Source of the DNA: Roseomonas xinghualingensis
GTDB lineage: Bacteria; Pseudomonadota; Alphaproteobacteria; Acetobacterales; Acetobacteraceae
Assembly: GCF_025791835.1 (NCBI RefSeq)
Contig: NZ_JAOXLP010000011.1
Location: 1-64,000, forward strand
Length of the DNA stretch: 64,000 nt
Reading direction: 5' to 3'
Positions 32,530-40,236 of the stretch are shown piece after piece; within the stretch, counting starts at the first letter, position 1; the number at the start of each line of letters is the position of its first letter. The translations under genes were made by a program, and so were the position numbers. The notes under the pieces are model-generated. The model had not been told where the DNA came from. It did not search any database and saw nothing but the letters and a program-made list of their open reading frames with translations.

Positions 32530-33210
32530 ATGCGCCGAATCCTGCTCCTCCTCCCGCTTCTCCTGCCTGCCTGCGGATCGACGCCGGACATGGGCGAGAT
32601 GGGCCGCTCGGCCGAGAACCTCCTCCGCGCCAGCATCTTCCTGCCGCCCCGGCAGGACGCCATTGCACCCCGCCAGCACGAGGTGCCCCGGAGCAGCCTT
32701 CCGGATGCGGAGGAAGCCGGGGCAGATGGCGCGGCCTTGCTCGTCACCTATGGCAGCCAGCGCAAGGTAATGGCGATGATCCAGGGCCATGGCGAGCAGC
32801 GCATGTGGCGTTCCCAGGACGGCACGGTGGTGGCCACCGATGGGGCGCGGGTGGTGGCGACCGCCGGCACCGCCACCAACCTGGCCGCCACGCGCTTCGA
32901 CAGCGCCGATCCGCTGGATGACGTGACCACGCTCCTGAACCGTCCGGCGGCCGTGCGCCGGGTGGTGGATCTCGCCCCCGCCACGCGCGATCCGAACCGC
33001 ATGCGCTTCGGCGTCGCGCTGGAATGCCGCATGCGGGCGGCGCGGATCGCCGAGGGGCTGTTCGTGGAGGAGCGCTGCGGCGGTGGGGCCCGTTTCGTGA
33101 ACCGCTACTGGGCCGATGCCGAGACAGGCGCCGTCTGGCGCTCGGAGCAATGGGTGGGGATGGATGACCGCCCGATGGTGATCGAGGTGCTCAGCCCGCC
33201 CGCCAACTGA
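32530..33210 (+). CDS. YjbF/GfcB family lipoprotein
   Basis: 226 residues. A leader with the lipobox LLPACG (cysteine 15) precedes the YjbF-like body (SIFLPPRQDA, ALLVTYGSQRKVMAMIQG, GTVVATDGARVV, RYWADAETGAVWRSEQWVG). Relatives act in group 4 capsule or exopolysaccharide export. Its 3' end overlaps the opposing WecA-like gene by 20 bp, and that gene also belongs to polysaccharide synthesis. Confidence 0.82.
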   Translation: MRRILLLLPLLLPACGSTPDMGEMGRSAENLLRASIFLPPRQDAIAPRQHEVPRSSLPDAEEAGADGAALLVTYGSQRKVMAMIQGHGEQRMWRSQDGTVVATDGARVVATAGTATNLAATRFDSADPLDDVTTLLNRPAAVRRVVDLAPATRDPNRMRFGVALECRMRAARIAEGLFVEERCGGGARFVNRYWADAETGAVWRSEQWVGMDDRPMVIEVLSPPAN

Positions 33211-34255
33211 GCCCGGCGTGCCGTACGCGTCGGGCGACATAGGCCAGCCAGATCAGCTGCACCACGAGCGGCGGCAGCACCACCAGCGGCTTCACGTCGG
33301 AGTCCAGGTTGGGGAAGGCGAGGGCGAGCATCGCCTGGAACAGCACGAAGCCGCCATGCACCATCGTGACCTGCCGCACCGACATGCCGGAGCGCTGCGC
33401 CAACTGGTAAAGATGGGTGCGATGCGGTGTGCTCGGCCGCTCTCCCATCAGCACCCGGCGGATCAGGGTGAACCCTGTGTCGAAGAGATGGGCGAACAGC
33501 AGCAGCGGCACGATCAGGAAGGAAAGCTGCGACGTATCGAAGCGGGAGCAGGCCACCGCCAGCACTGCAAGGATGAAGCCCAGGAACTGGCTGCCCACAT
33601 CCCCCATGAAAATCCGCGCGGGATGCAGGTTGTAGGGCAGGAAGCCCAGCAGGCCGGCGCTCAGGAACAGCGCGGCCGCATAAACGAACCAGGCTTCCTG
33701 CTGCGCGCCGATGAAGCAGAGCGAGGCGCAGACCACCAGCAGCGATCCACCGACCAGCCCATCCATCCCGTCCATGAAGTTCACGGCATTGGTGCAGGCG
33801 ATGATCCAGAACAGCGTCAGCAACGGTCCCCAGAGGCCGAGATCGACCACCCCCACCCAGGGAAGCGCCAGCCGCGTCAACACCAGCCCGCTGGCCATGG
33901 CCACCAGCGCCGCCCCCGTCTGGGCCGCCAGTTTCACGATGAAGCGGAAATCCATCAGGTCATCGGCCAGAGCCACGCCCGCAATGGCGATGGCGGCGAG
34001 GATCGTGCCGATGAATTCCGGTTCGGCGATACGCGCGAAGCGGGCCGTGCCGTAGAGCACCACCATCCCCACCACGAAGGCGGCGACAATGCCCAGGCCG
34101 CCGCCGCGTGGGGTGGGCACCGTATGCGCCGTCGCGGCGCGCCGGGCCGGATCGTCCAGCATGGGATAGGCGATCATCAGCCGCACCACCCCGGCCGATA
34201 GCAGCACCAGCAGCACGGCGAAGCCGAAATGCGGCAGAAAGGCCTCAAGCTGCAT
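33191..34255 (-). CDS. Polyprenyl-phosphate sugar-1-phosphate transferase (WecA/MraY family)
   Basis: 354 residues with about ten membrane helices and the family motifs in order: PTPRGGG, the magnesium motif ADDLMD, NAVNFMDGMDGL, FMGDVGS and the cytoplasmic HRTHLYQ. It moves a HexNAc-1-phosphate to undecaprenyl phosphate and so starts a surface glycan; the exact sugar cannot be read. Last gene of a five-gene overlapping run. Confidence 0.92.
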   Translation of the reverse strand: MQLEAFLPHFGFAVLLVLLSAGVVRLMIAYPMLDDPARRAATAHTVPTPRGGGLGIVAAFVVGMVVLYGTARFARIAEPEFIGTILAAIAIAGVALADDLMDFRFIVKLAAQTGAALVAMASGLVLTRLALPWVGVVDLGLWGPLLTLFWIIACTNAVNFMDGMDGLVGGSLLVVCASLCFIGAQQEAWFVYAAALFLSAGLLGFLPYNLHPARIFMGDVGSQFLGFILAVLAVACSRFDTSQLSFLIVPLLLFAHLFDTGFTLIRRVLMGERPSTPHRTHLYQLAQRSGMSVRQVTMVHGGFVLFQAMLALAFPNLDSDVKPLVVLPPLVVQLIWLAYVARRVRHAGLSWRAG

Positions 34256-35004
34256 CAGGGCGTGATCCGCGCCGGTTCCTGGCTGGCATAGACATCGCCG
34301 CTATTCGCCGCATGGGGCAGGGCGGCGATCCAGTTCCGCATCGCCTCCGCACCGACGGGGGAGGGAAGCGCGAGGCGCATGTCCTCTCCGAGCGCCGCGT
34401 TGAACCGGAAGGGGCCGAGTGCCGCCAGCCGTGCCAGGCAGTCCGCCGCGACCTTGCGCTGGATGGTGGTGAATTCGAAGGCCAGGGCGCGCGGCGCGAA
34501 GGAGAGGCCAGCCAGGGCCTCGGCCTCGAACCCTTCCACGTCAAGTTTGATGAAATCCGGCGTGCCATGCGCGGCGGTGAGCGCATCGAGCGTCGTGACC
34601 GGGCGGGTGATGGTCGCGTCCCATTCCTGCCCTTCCCAGCCCGGGGCACCACCGGCGGCGGCCACGAAGGCGCCGGAAGCGGTGGCGACGGTCGGGTTGC
34701 GCGTATTCAGCCGCAGCACCGCCTCGCCCGGCGCGGCGCCGACCAGGGCGGGCACAAGCGCGACCCCGTCATCCCCCCGGAAAACCAGCCGCAGCACGCG
34801 CAGCAAGGGCGGTTGCGGCTCCACCGCGACGGCGCGCGCGCCCAGCCGGCGGAAGCTGGCCGCGCGGTCGCCGACATGGGCGCCGATGTCGAAGCCAAGT
34901 TCCCCGGGGCCCAGGAAGCGGGAGAGGAAGGCATCCAGCGCCTCCGCCCGCCCTGGCGCGTAATAGGTCTCGATGGATCGACGCAGTGCGCTCCGAGGCT
35001 TCAT
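34255..35004 (-). CDS. FkbM family methyltransferase
   Basis: 249 residues. FDIGAHVGDRAASFRRLGARAVAVEP is the SAM-binding strand and loop; DFIKLDVEGFEAEALAGL is the FkbM signature. It probably O-methylates a sugar, fitting the WecA-like gene it overlaps by one base. Confidence 0.9.
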   Translation of the reverse strand: MKPRSALRRSIETYYAPGRAEALDAFLSRFLGPGELGFDIGAHVGDRAASFRRLGARAVAVEPQPPLLRVLRLVFRGDDGVALVPALVGAAPGEAVLRLNTRNPTVATASGAFVAAAGGAPGWEGQEWDATITRPVTTLDALTAAHGTPDFIKLDVEGFEAEALAGLSFAPRALAFEFTTIQRKVAADCLARLAALGPFRFNAALGEDMRLALPSPVGAEAMRNWIAALPHAANSGDVYASQEPARITP

Positions 35005-35831
35005 GCCTCGAAGACCAGGGCGCAGCCCGCCGCGCGGGCCGGTGGCACCATCACGCCGCCCGGCACCTCCACCAGTGGTTCCGCGGCCAGGTGGCGCCGC
35101 GTCGCGTCCAAATCCGCCACGCCGATCACCATGGCCATCACCGCCGGCAGGGCAGGGGCCTCCGCCCCGGGGAGGATGGCGGTGGCCACTTCTGGCGGCA
35201 GGATGCGCACCCGCGCGCCATCCGGCAGGGGCAGGGCGAAGCCGCCCGCTGGATCAGGTTCCAACGCCAGGCCGGAGAGGCGGGAGAGACGCGCGGCGCT
35301 TTCCGCCGGGTGGCCGGACACCACGATGGCGGCGCGCAACTCGGTTGCTCCATTGGCGTGCCCCATCCAGCGCTCCTGCCAGATGGCCTCGGGCGTGAGG
35401 TGGCGCACGAGTTGAACGCGGCCTTCCGGTGCCTCTGGCAGTGGCAGGCGCTCGAAGCGCGCGATAGGCCCGCCGGCCTCCACGGGGCGGGAGAGGGGGG
35501 AGATTCCGGGGATCTCCAGCCCGGCCCGCCGCAGCCGCGCCAGGTTGCCCTCGGAATCCTCCATGCCCAGCGCCAGGATGCGTGCACCCTCGAAGCGGTC
35601 CAGCATCGCGCCCAGCCCGTTATCGGGCAGGGCGGGATCGACCACCGCCAGCAATTCGATATAGCCCCGCTGAAGCATGGCGCAGCGATTGGCGGTGCCC
35701 AGCGGCTGGTCCCCGCGGGACTGTCGCGCAATGGGCGTCAGCGTGAAGCCGAGGCGCTCATAGGCCCCCCATAGCGCCGCCGCGTCGCGCGAGCAGACGC
35801 CAACATGGTCGAGGCCGCTGGACGTGCTCAT
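35001..35831 (-). CDS. VOC/glyoxalase-like protein
   Basis: 276 residues from ATG 35831. LDHVGVCSRDAAALWGAYERLGF and RGYIELLAVVDP give one vicinal-oxygen-chelate module, and MVIGVADLDATRRHLA starts a second. Histidine and glutamate ligands fit a metal site. The substrate is unknown. It overlaps both neighbours. Confidence 0.85.
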   Translation of the reverse strand: MSTSSGLDHVGVCSRDAAALWGAYERLGFTLTPIARQSRGDQPLGTANRCAMLQRGYIELLAVVDPALPDNGLGAMLDRFEGARILALGMEDSEGNLARLRRAGLEIPGISPLSRPVEAGGPIARFERLPLPEAPEGRVQLVRHLTPEAIWQERWMGHANGATELRAAIVVSGHPAESAARLSRLSGLALEPDPAGGFALPLPDGARVRILPPEVATAILPGAEAPALPAVMAMVIGVADLDATRRHLAAEPLVEVPGGVMVPPARAAGCALVFEA

Positions 35832-36493
35832 CAGGCGGCTGGCCCGGCCTCGTATTGCGGCAGCAGCCATTCCTTCGGCTCCTGCCCCGCCTCGTCATAC
35901 CAGCGCGAGACCAGCGGATGCACGCGCACCGCCTGCACATAAGCCTTGCCGCGCGCGGAGAGGGCGGGAGCATAGGTGATCAGCCGCGCGGCGACGGGCG
36001 CATACATCACATCGGCCACGCCCATCGTCGCGCCATGCAGGAAGGGGCCGCCGCTGGCCTCCAGGCATTGCGCCCAGATCGTCTCGATGCGCGCGATATC
36101 CGCCAGCGCGTCCGATGTGCCGCCGAGGCCCGCGAAATCGCGGCCGATATTGAAGGGCATCGCCTGGCGCAGTCCGCGGAAGCCCCCATGCATCTCCGAG
36201 GCCGCGCTGCGCAGCAGGGCGCGCAGCACGCGGTCCTTTGGCCAGAGGGAGGGCGCCAGCTCCGCGCAGTATTCGCAAATGGCGAGGCTCTCCCAGACCC
36301 GCGCGCCCTTGTGCTCCAGATAGGGAACCAGCCCTGTCGGCGTGGCGGCCTTGATGGCGGTGGTATTGCCCCCACCCGCGAGCGGGATGAGTTGCTCCTC
36401 CACATCCAGCCCGGCGAGATGCACGGCCAGCCAGCCGCGCATCGACCAGGATGAGTAGCGTTTCGTCCCGATGACGAGCTTTCCGTCAGCCAT
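35831..36493 (-). CDS. Glutathione S-transferase family protein
   Basis: 220 residues from ATG 36493. The N-terminal thioredoxin-like domain has VIGTKRYSSWSMRGWLAVHLAG and TGLVPYLEHKG…VWESLAICEY; the C-terminal domain is helical with GVADVMYAPVAARL. The start overlaps the oxidoreductase stop by eight bases. Confidence 0.9.
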   Translation of the reverse strand: MADGKLVIGTKRYSSWSMRGWLAVHLAGLDVEEQLIPLAGGGNTTAIKAATPTGLVPYLEHKGARVWESLAICEYCAELAPSLWPKDRVLRALLRSAASEMHGGFRGLRQAMPFNIGRDFAGLGGTSDALADIARIETIWAQCLEASGGPFLHGATMGVADVMYAPVAARLITYAPALSARGKAYVQAVRVHPLVSRWYDEAGQEPKEWLLPQYEAGPAA

Positions 36494-37505
36494 GCGCGGG
36501 CACCCCCTTCGACGTCGAATACTCGAAATGCAGCGCCTCGCCCGGATGCACGCGGGGATGGATGGCATGGGCCGCCATCGCCGCCTCCGAGAAGCCCTGC
36601 AGGATCAGCTTCAGCTTGCCCGGATAGGTCGCCACGTCGCCAATCGCGAAAATGCCGGGGCGCGAGGTTTCGCAGGTGGAGGGCTCCACCGTGACATGGC
36701 TGCGTTCCATGCCCAGCCCCCATTCGGCGATCGGCCCCAACTCCATCGAAAGCCCGAAGAAGGCCAGCAGATGGTCCGCCTCCACGTCGCGCGTCTCGCC
36801 CTTCAGCGTCGCGAGCGTGACATGCGTCAGCGCCGCGCCGTCGCCCTTCAGCGAATGGAGCTGATAGGGGATGGCCAGCTCCAGCTCGCCCTTCGCCGCG
36901 GCGGCGTCCATCTGCGCCGTGCTCTCGGGCGCCGCGCGGAACTTCGGCCGGCGGTGCACCACCGTCACCTTCGCCGCGATCTCCTTCAGCGACAGCGCCC
37001 AGTCCACCGCCGAATCACCGCCGCCCGCGATCACCACCTTCTTGCCGCGGAAGTCTTCCCGCCGGCTCACCATGTACCGCACCGCGCCGGACTGCTCGTA
37101 GCGCGTCAGATCCTCCAACGGCGGGCGGTTCGGGCCGAAGGCGCCGGCGCCGGCCGCCAGGATCACGGCCTTGGCCCGCACGCTGTCGCCCTCGCTGGTG
37201 CCGAGGGTGAAATGCCCGTCCTCCTCCAGCAGCCGTTCCACGCGGCGGCCGAGCAGGTAGATCGGGGCAAAGGGCTGCGCCTGCTTCTCCAGCGCATCGA
37301 TCAGGTCCTGGCCGGCGATGCGGGGATGGGCGGGAATGTCGAAGATCGGCTTCTCCGGGTAGAGCGCCGAGCACTGGCCACCGATCGCCTCCAGCGTATC
37401 GATGACCACGCATTTCATCCGCAGCATGCCGCATTCGAACACGGCGAAGAGTCCGGCCGGACCAGCGCCGATGATGGCGACATCCGTCTCGATATGCGCG
37501 GTCAT
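36486..37505 (-). CDS. Ferredoxin–NADP+ reductase, thioredoxin-reductase-like type
   Basis: 339 residues. FAD loop IIGAGPAGLFAVFECG, then GGQCSALYPEKPIFDIP, the NADPH loop VIAGGGDSAVDWAL and the C-terminal FAIGDVATYPGKLKLI. There is no CxxC redox pair, which separates it from thioredoxin reductase and fits type-2 FNR. First gene of the five-gene run ending with the WecA-like transferase. Confidence 0.92.
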   Translation of the reverse strand: MTAHIETDVAIIGAGPAGLFAVFECGMLRMKCVVIDTLEAIGGQCSALYPEKPIFDIPAHPRIAGQDLIDALEKQAQPFAPIYLLGRRVERLLEEDGHFTLGTSEGDSVRAKAVILAAGAGAFGPNRPPLEDLTRYEQSGAVRYMVSRREDFRGKKVVIAGGGDSAVDWALSLKEIAAKVTVVHRRPKFRAAPESTAQMDAAAAKGELELAIPYQLHSLKGDGAALTHVTLATLKGETRDVEADHLLAFFGLSMELGPIAEWGLGMERSHVTVEPSTCETSRPGIFAIGDVATYPGKLKLILQGFSEAAMAAHAIHPRVHPGEALHFEYSTSKGVPAHG

Positions 37506-37671
37506 GGGTGCAATGCGTCCCCGTTGCGGTCAGGGGAGGCGTGATACCGCGCGCGGGAAGGGGGGGAAAGCCGGAGGCTTAGCCCCCGGACTTCGGGGCC
37601 TGTCTGGCGGCGGGCCTGAGGTCCATGACCTCAGGCGGCTGGCATGGCGGTTTGCGTGATCCAGCTAACTC

Positions 37672-37690
37672 AAGGGGGCATAGCCCCCTT
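37672..37690 (-). terminator. Hairpin after the small lipoprotein gene
   Basis: AAGGGGGC-ATA-GCCCCCTT, a perfect 8 bp stem ten bases beyond the stop on the minus strand. Confidence 0.5.
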
Positions 37691-37699
37691 CAGCCCGGA

Positions 37700-37879
37700 T
37701 CAGTTCGGCTTGGCGCGGTCGATCGCCCGGTCCACGGCCCGCCCGGTCCGCTCCACTGGCCCGCTCGGCGGGTCCACCGTGTCCCGCACGCGTTCGCCGA
37801 CAGTGCGGTTCTCCCCGGTGCAGGCGGCCAGGGTGGCCAGCAGCAGCATGGGCATCAGGGCGGTTCGGATCACGCGCAT
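37700..37879 (-). CDS. 59-residue lipoprotein
   Basis: Starts at ATG 37879 (MRVIRTALMPMLLLATLAAC), with AGGAAGGAG upstream and the lipobox LAAC at cysteine 20. The short mature part (TGENRTVGERVRDTVDPPSG) is arginine/aspartate-rich and unstructured-looking. Entericidin-like small lipoproteins have this build, but the resemblance is only general. It diverges from the tsaE operon. A hairpin follows its stop. Confidence 0.75.
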   Translation of the reverse strand: MRVIRTALMPMLLLATLAACTGENRTVGERVRDTVDPPSGPVERTGRAVDRAIDRAKPN

Positions 37880-38002
37880 AGGATATGGATTCTCCTTCCT
37901 TTGGCCCGGTCTGGCGGGCCTGCAAGGGGCTAACCGGATAGGAGCATCCCGGTTTCGCCGACTTGCCCCTCTCCCTGCCCTGGAGGCAGATTGGGGTCAC
38001 CC

Positions 38003-38470
38003 ATGACCTCCCCGATCACCCTTTCCCTGCCTGATGAGGCGGCGACCGGCGCGCTTGCCGCCCGTGCCGCGCGGTTGGCGCGCCCGGGCGACGCCATTCT
38101 GCTGGACGGCCCGCTGGGCGCCGGGAAATCCGCCTTCGCCCGTGCCTTCCTGCGCGCAGCCGCTGGCAATCCGGCGCTGGAGGTGCCCTCGCCGACCTTC
38201 ACCCTGGTGCAGTCCTATGAACTGCCGGGCAGCATGGCGCACCACATGGACCTCTATCGGCTGGAGGGGCCGGACGCCCTGCCGGAGCTGGGATGGGAGG
38301 AGGCGCGGGAGGGTATCGTGCTGGTGGAGTGGCCCGAGCGCCTCGGCCCCCATGCGCCCGGCGACGCGCTGCGGATTTCCCTGGCCCAGGGGGATGCGCC
38401 GGATGCCCGCAATGCCATTCTATCCGGCTGGGATGCCCCCCGCCTGAACGCCCTGGCGACCATCGCATGA
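38003..38470 (+). CDS. tsaE: tRNA threonylcarbamoyladenosine ATPase TsaE
   Basis: 155 residues from ATG 38003 (an in-frame TTG at 37991 is less likely). Walker A GPLGAGKS near 37, the switch PSPTFTLVQSYE, HMDLYRL and EWPERLG are the TsaE pattern. It works with TsaB and TsaD in making t6A. Overlaps the kinase gene by 4 bp. Confidence 0.94.
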   Translation: MTSPITLSLPDEAATGALAARAARLARPGDAILLDGPLGAGKSAFARAFLRAAAGNPALEVPSPTFTLVQSYELPGSMAHHMDLYRLEGPDALPELGWEEAREGIVLVEWPERLGPHAPGDALRISLAQGDAPDARNAILSGWDAPRLNALATIA

Positions 38471-39477
38471 GCCTCGACAGCTTTCTCGCTACCCATGGCT
38501 ATGCCGGGGCGTGCCGCGTGCCATTGCCGGGCGATGCCGGCCACCGCCGCTATCTGCGCATGGTGGGCGGCCCGCGCCCGGCGCTCCTGATGGATGGGTC
38601 CGGCGCCGCCGCTGTCGGCCTGCCTTCCGCCGAGGCCGATCTGCGGTCCTTCATCGTCATCGCGGCCCATATCCGCTCGATCGGCCTGTCCGCGCCCGAG
38701 GTGCTGGCAGCCGATCCGCCCGCCGGCCTTCTGCTGCTGGAGGACCTGGGCGAGCCCACCCATGCCACGCTGCTGGATGCGGGAGCGGAGCCGCTGCCGC
38801 TCTATCTCGCCGCCGCCGAGACCCTGGCCGCCCTGCACGAGGCCCCGCCGCCCGCTGGCCTGCCGGCCTGGGAAGGCGCCGCCATGGCCCGCGCCAGCGG
38901 TGCCACCTTCCTCGACTGGTGGTGGCCCGCAGCCCTGGGCGCCGAGCCCACCGCCGCCCAACGGGAGGGCTTCCACGCGACGATGGGCGCCATGCTCAAG
39001 CCCTTCGAGGGCCGGGGCGGCTTTGTTCATCGCGACTACTTCCCGGCCAACCTCCTGCCCCTGCCCGAGAGGCCCGGCCCCGCCTCGGTCGGCGTCATCG
39101 ATTTCCAGGATGCCGGCCATGGCCACCCGGCCTATGACCTGGTGAGCCTGTTGCAGGATGCCCGCCGTGACGTGCCGGATGAGGTGCGGCAGGCCGCCAC
39201 CGCCCGCTACCTGGAACGCCGCTCCGGGCTGGACCGCGAGGAGTTCGAGGCGGCCACCGCTGTCATGGCCGCCCAGCGCCATTTGCGCGTCGCTTCCCTC
39301 TGGGTGCGGCTGGACCGGCGCGACGGAAAGCCGCACTACCTCCGCCACGGGCCGCGCTGCTGGCGCCTGCTGGATGCGGCCCTGGCCCATCCCGCCGCGG
39401 CGCCGCTCGCGACCTTTCTTGATGAACACGTGCCCCGCGACTTGCGGGCCAACCCAGTGATGGAACCCGCCGCATGA
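38467..39477 (+). CDS. amgK: N-acetylmuramate/N-acetylglucosamine kinase AmgK
   Basis: 336 residues of the aminoglycoside-phosphotransferase fold: GDAGHRRYLRM, LLLLEDLGE, the catalytic FVHRDYFPANLL and the metal motif GVIDFQDAGHGHPAYDL. Followed with overlap by murU, the pair that recycles peptidoglycan sugars straight to UDP-MurNAc and bypasses fosfomycin-sensitive MurA. The gene symbol rests on that pairing. Confidence 0.9.
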   Translation: MSLDSFLATHGYAGACRVPLPGDAGHRRYLRMVGGPRPALLMDGSGAAAVGLPSAEADLRSFIVIAAHIRSIGLSAPEVLAADPPAGLLLLEDLGEPTHATLLDAGAEPLPLYLAAAETLAALHEAPPPAGLPAWEGAAMARASGATFLDWWWPAALGAEPTAAQREGFHATMGAMLKPFEGRGGFVHRDYFPANLLPLPERPGPASVGVIDFQDAGHGHPAYDLVSLLQDARRDVPDEVRQAATARYLERRSGLDREEFEAATAVMAAQRHLRVASLWVRLDRRDGKPHYLRHGPRCWRLLDAALAHPAAAPLATFLDEHVPRDLRANPVMEPAA

Positions 39478-40199
39478 TCAGCCTGACCCATGGCATGGTG
39501 CTGGCGGCCGGGCTCGGGACGCGCATGCGCCCGCTGACCGAGACCGTGCCCAAGCCCCTTCTCGCCCTGCGCGGCCGCTCCCTGCTGGACCATGCGCTCG
39601 ACCGGCTCTCGGAGGCCGGGATCGACGATGTGGTGGTGAACGCCCACCACCTCGCCCCGCAGGTCGTCGCCGCCTGTGAGGCCCGGACGAAGCCCCACTG
39701 CACCGTGCTGGTGGAGGATGAGCTGCTGGAGACCGGCGGCGGCATCCGTAATGCCTTGCCGCATCTCGGCAAGGGGCCCTTCGCCGTGGTGAATGGCGAT
39801 GCTTATTGGCTGGATGGCCCCAACTCCGCCCTGTCGCGCCTTGCCGCCGCCTTCGACGAGGAGCGGATGGACGCGTTGCTGCTGATGGTCCGTGCCGCGG
39901 CGGTGGATGGCGAGGTCGGTCTGGGGGACTTCCTGCTAGACCCGATCGGCCGGATTCGCCGCCCGAAGGAGCGCGAGGTCGCCCCTTATCTCTACGCCGG
40001 CGTGCAGATCATGCACCCCCGCCTGCTGGACGACACCAAGCCCGGCCGTTTCGGCCTGATGGGCTCCTGGATGCGCGCGATCGAGGAAGGGCGCCTCTAT
40101 GGCCTCGTCCATGACGGCGTGTGGTTCCATCTCTCCACCCCGCCCGATCTGGTCCGCGCGGAGGAAATTCTGGACAAGGGGCTGGTGAAACTGTTCTAG
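39474..40199 (+). CDS. murU: N-acetylmuramate alpha-1-phosphate uridylyltransferase MurU
   Basis: 241 residues. The nucleotidyltransferase signature VLAAGLGTRMRPLTETVPKPLL is at 10-31, with VVNAHHLAPQV, ETGGGIRNALP and VVNGDAYW following. It joins UTP to MurNAc-1-P. Coupled to amgK by a 4 bp overlap. Confidence 0.92.
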   Translation: MISLTHGMVLAAGLGTRMRPLTETVPKPLLALRGRSLLDHALDRLSEAGIDDVVVNAHHLAPQVVAACEARTKPHCTVLVEDELLETGGGIRNALPHLGKGPFAVVNGDAYWLDGPNSALSRLAAAFDEERMDALLLMVRAAAVDGEVGLGDFLLDPIGRIRRPKEREVAPYLYAGVQIMHPRLLDDTKPGRFGLMGSWMRAIEEGRLYGLVHDGVWFHLSTPPDLVRAEEILDKGLVKLF

Positions 40200-40236
40200 C
40201 GCTGTTCTTCCATTGGGGGAGGGGAGGACGCAGGCG

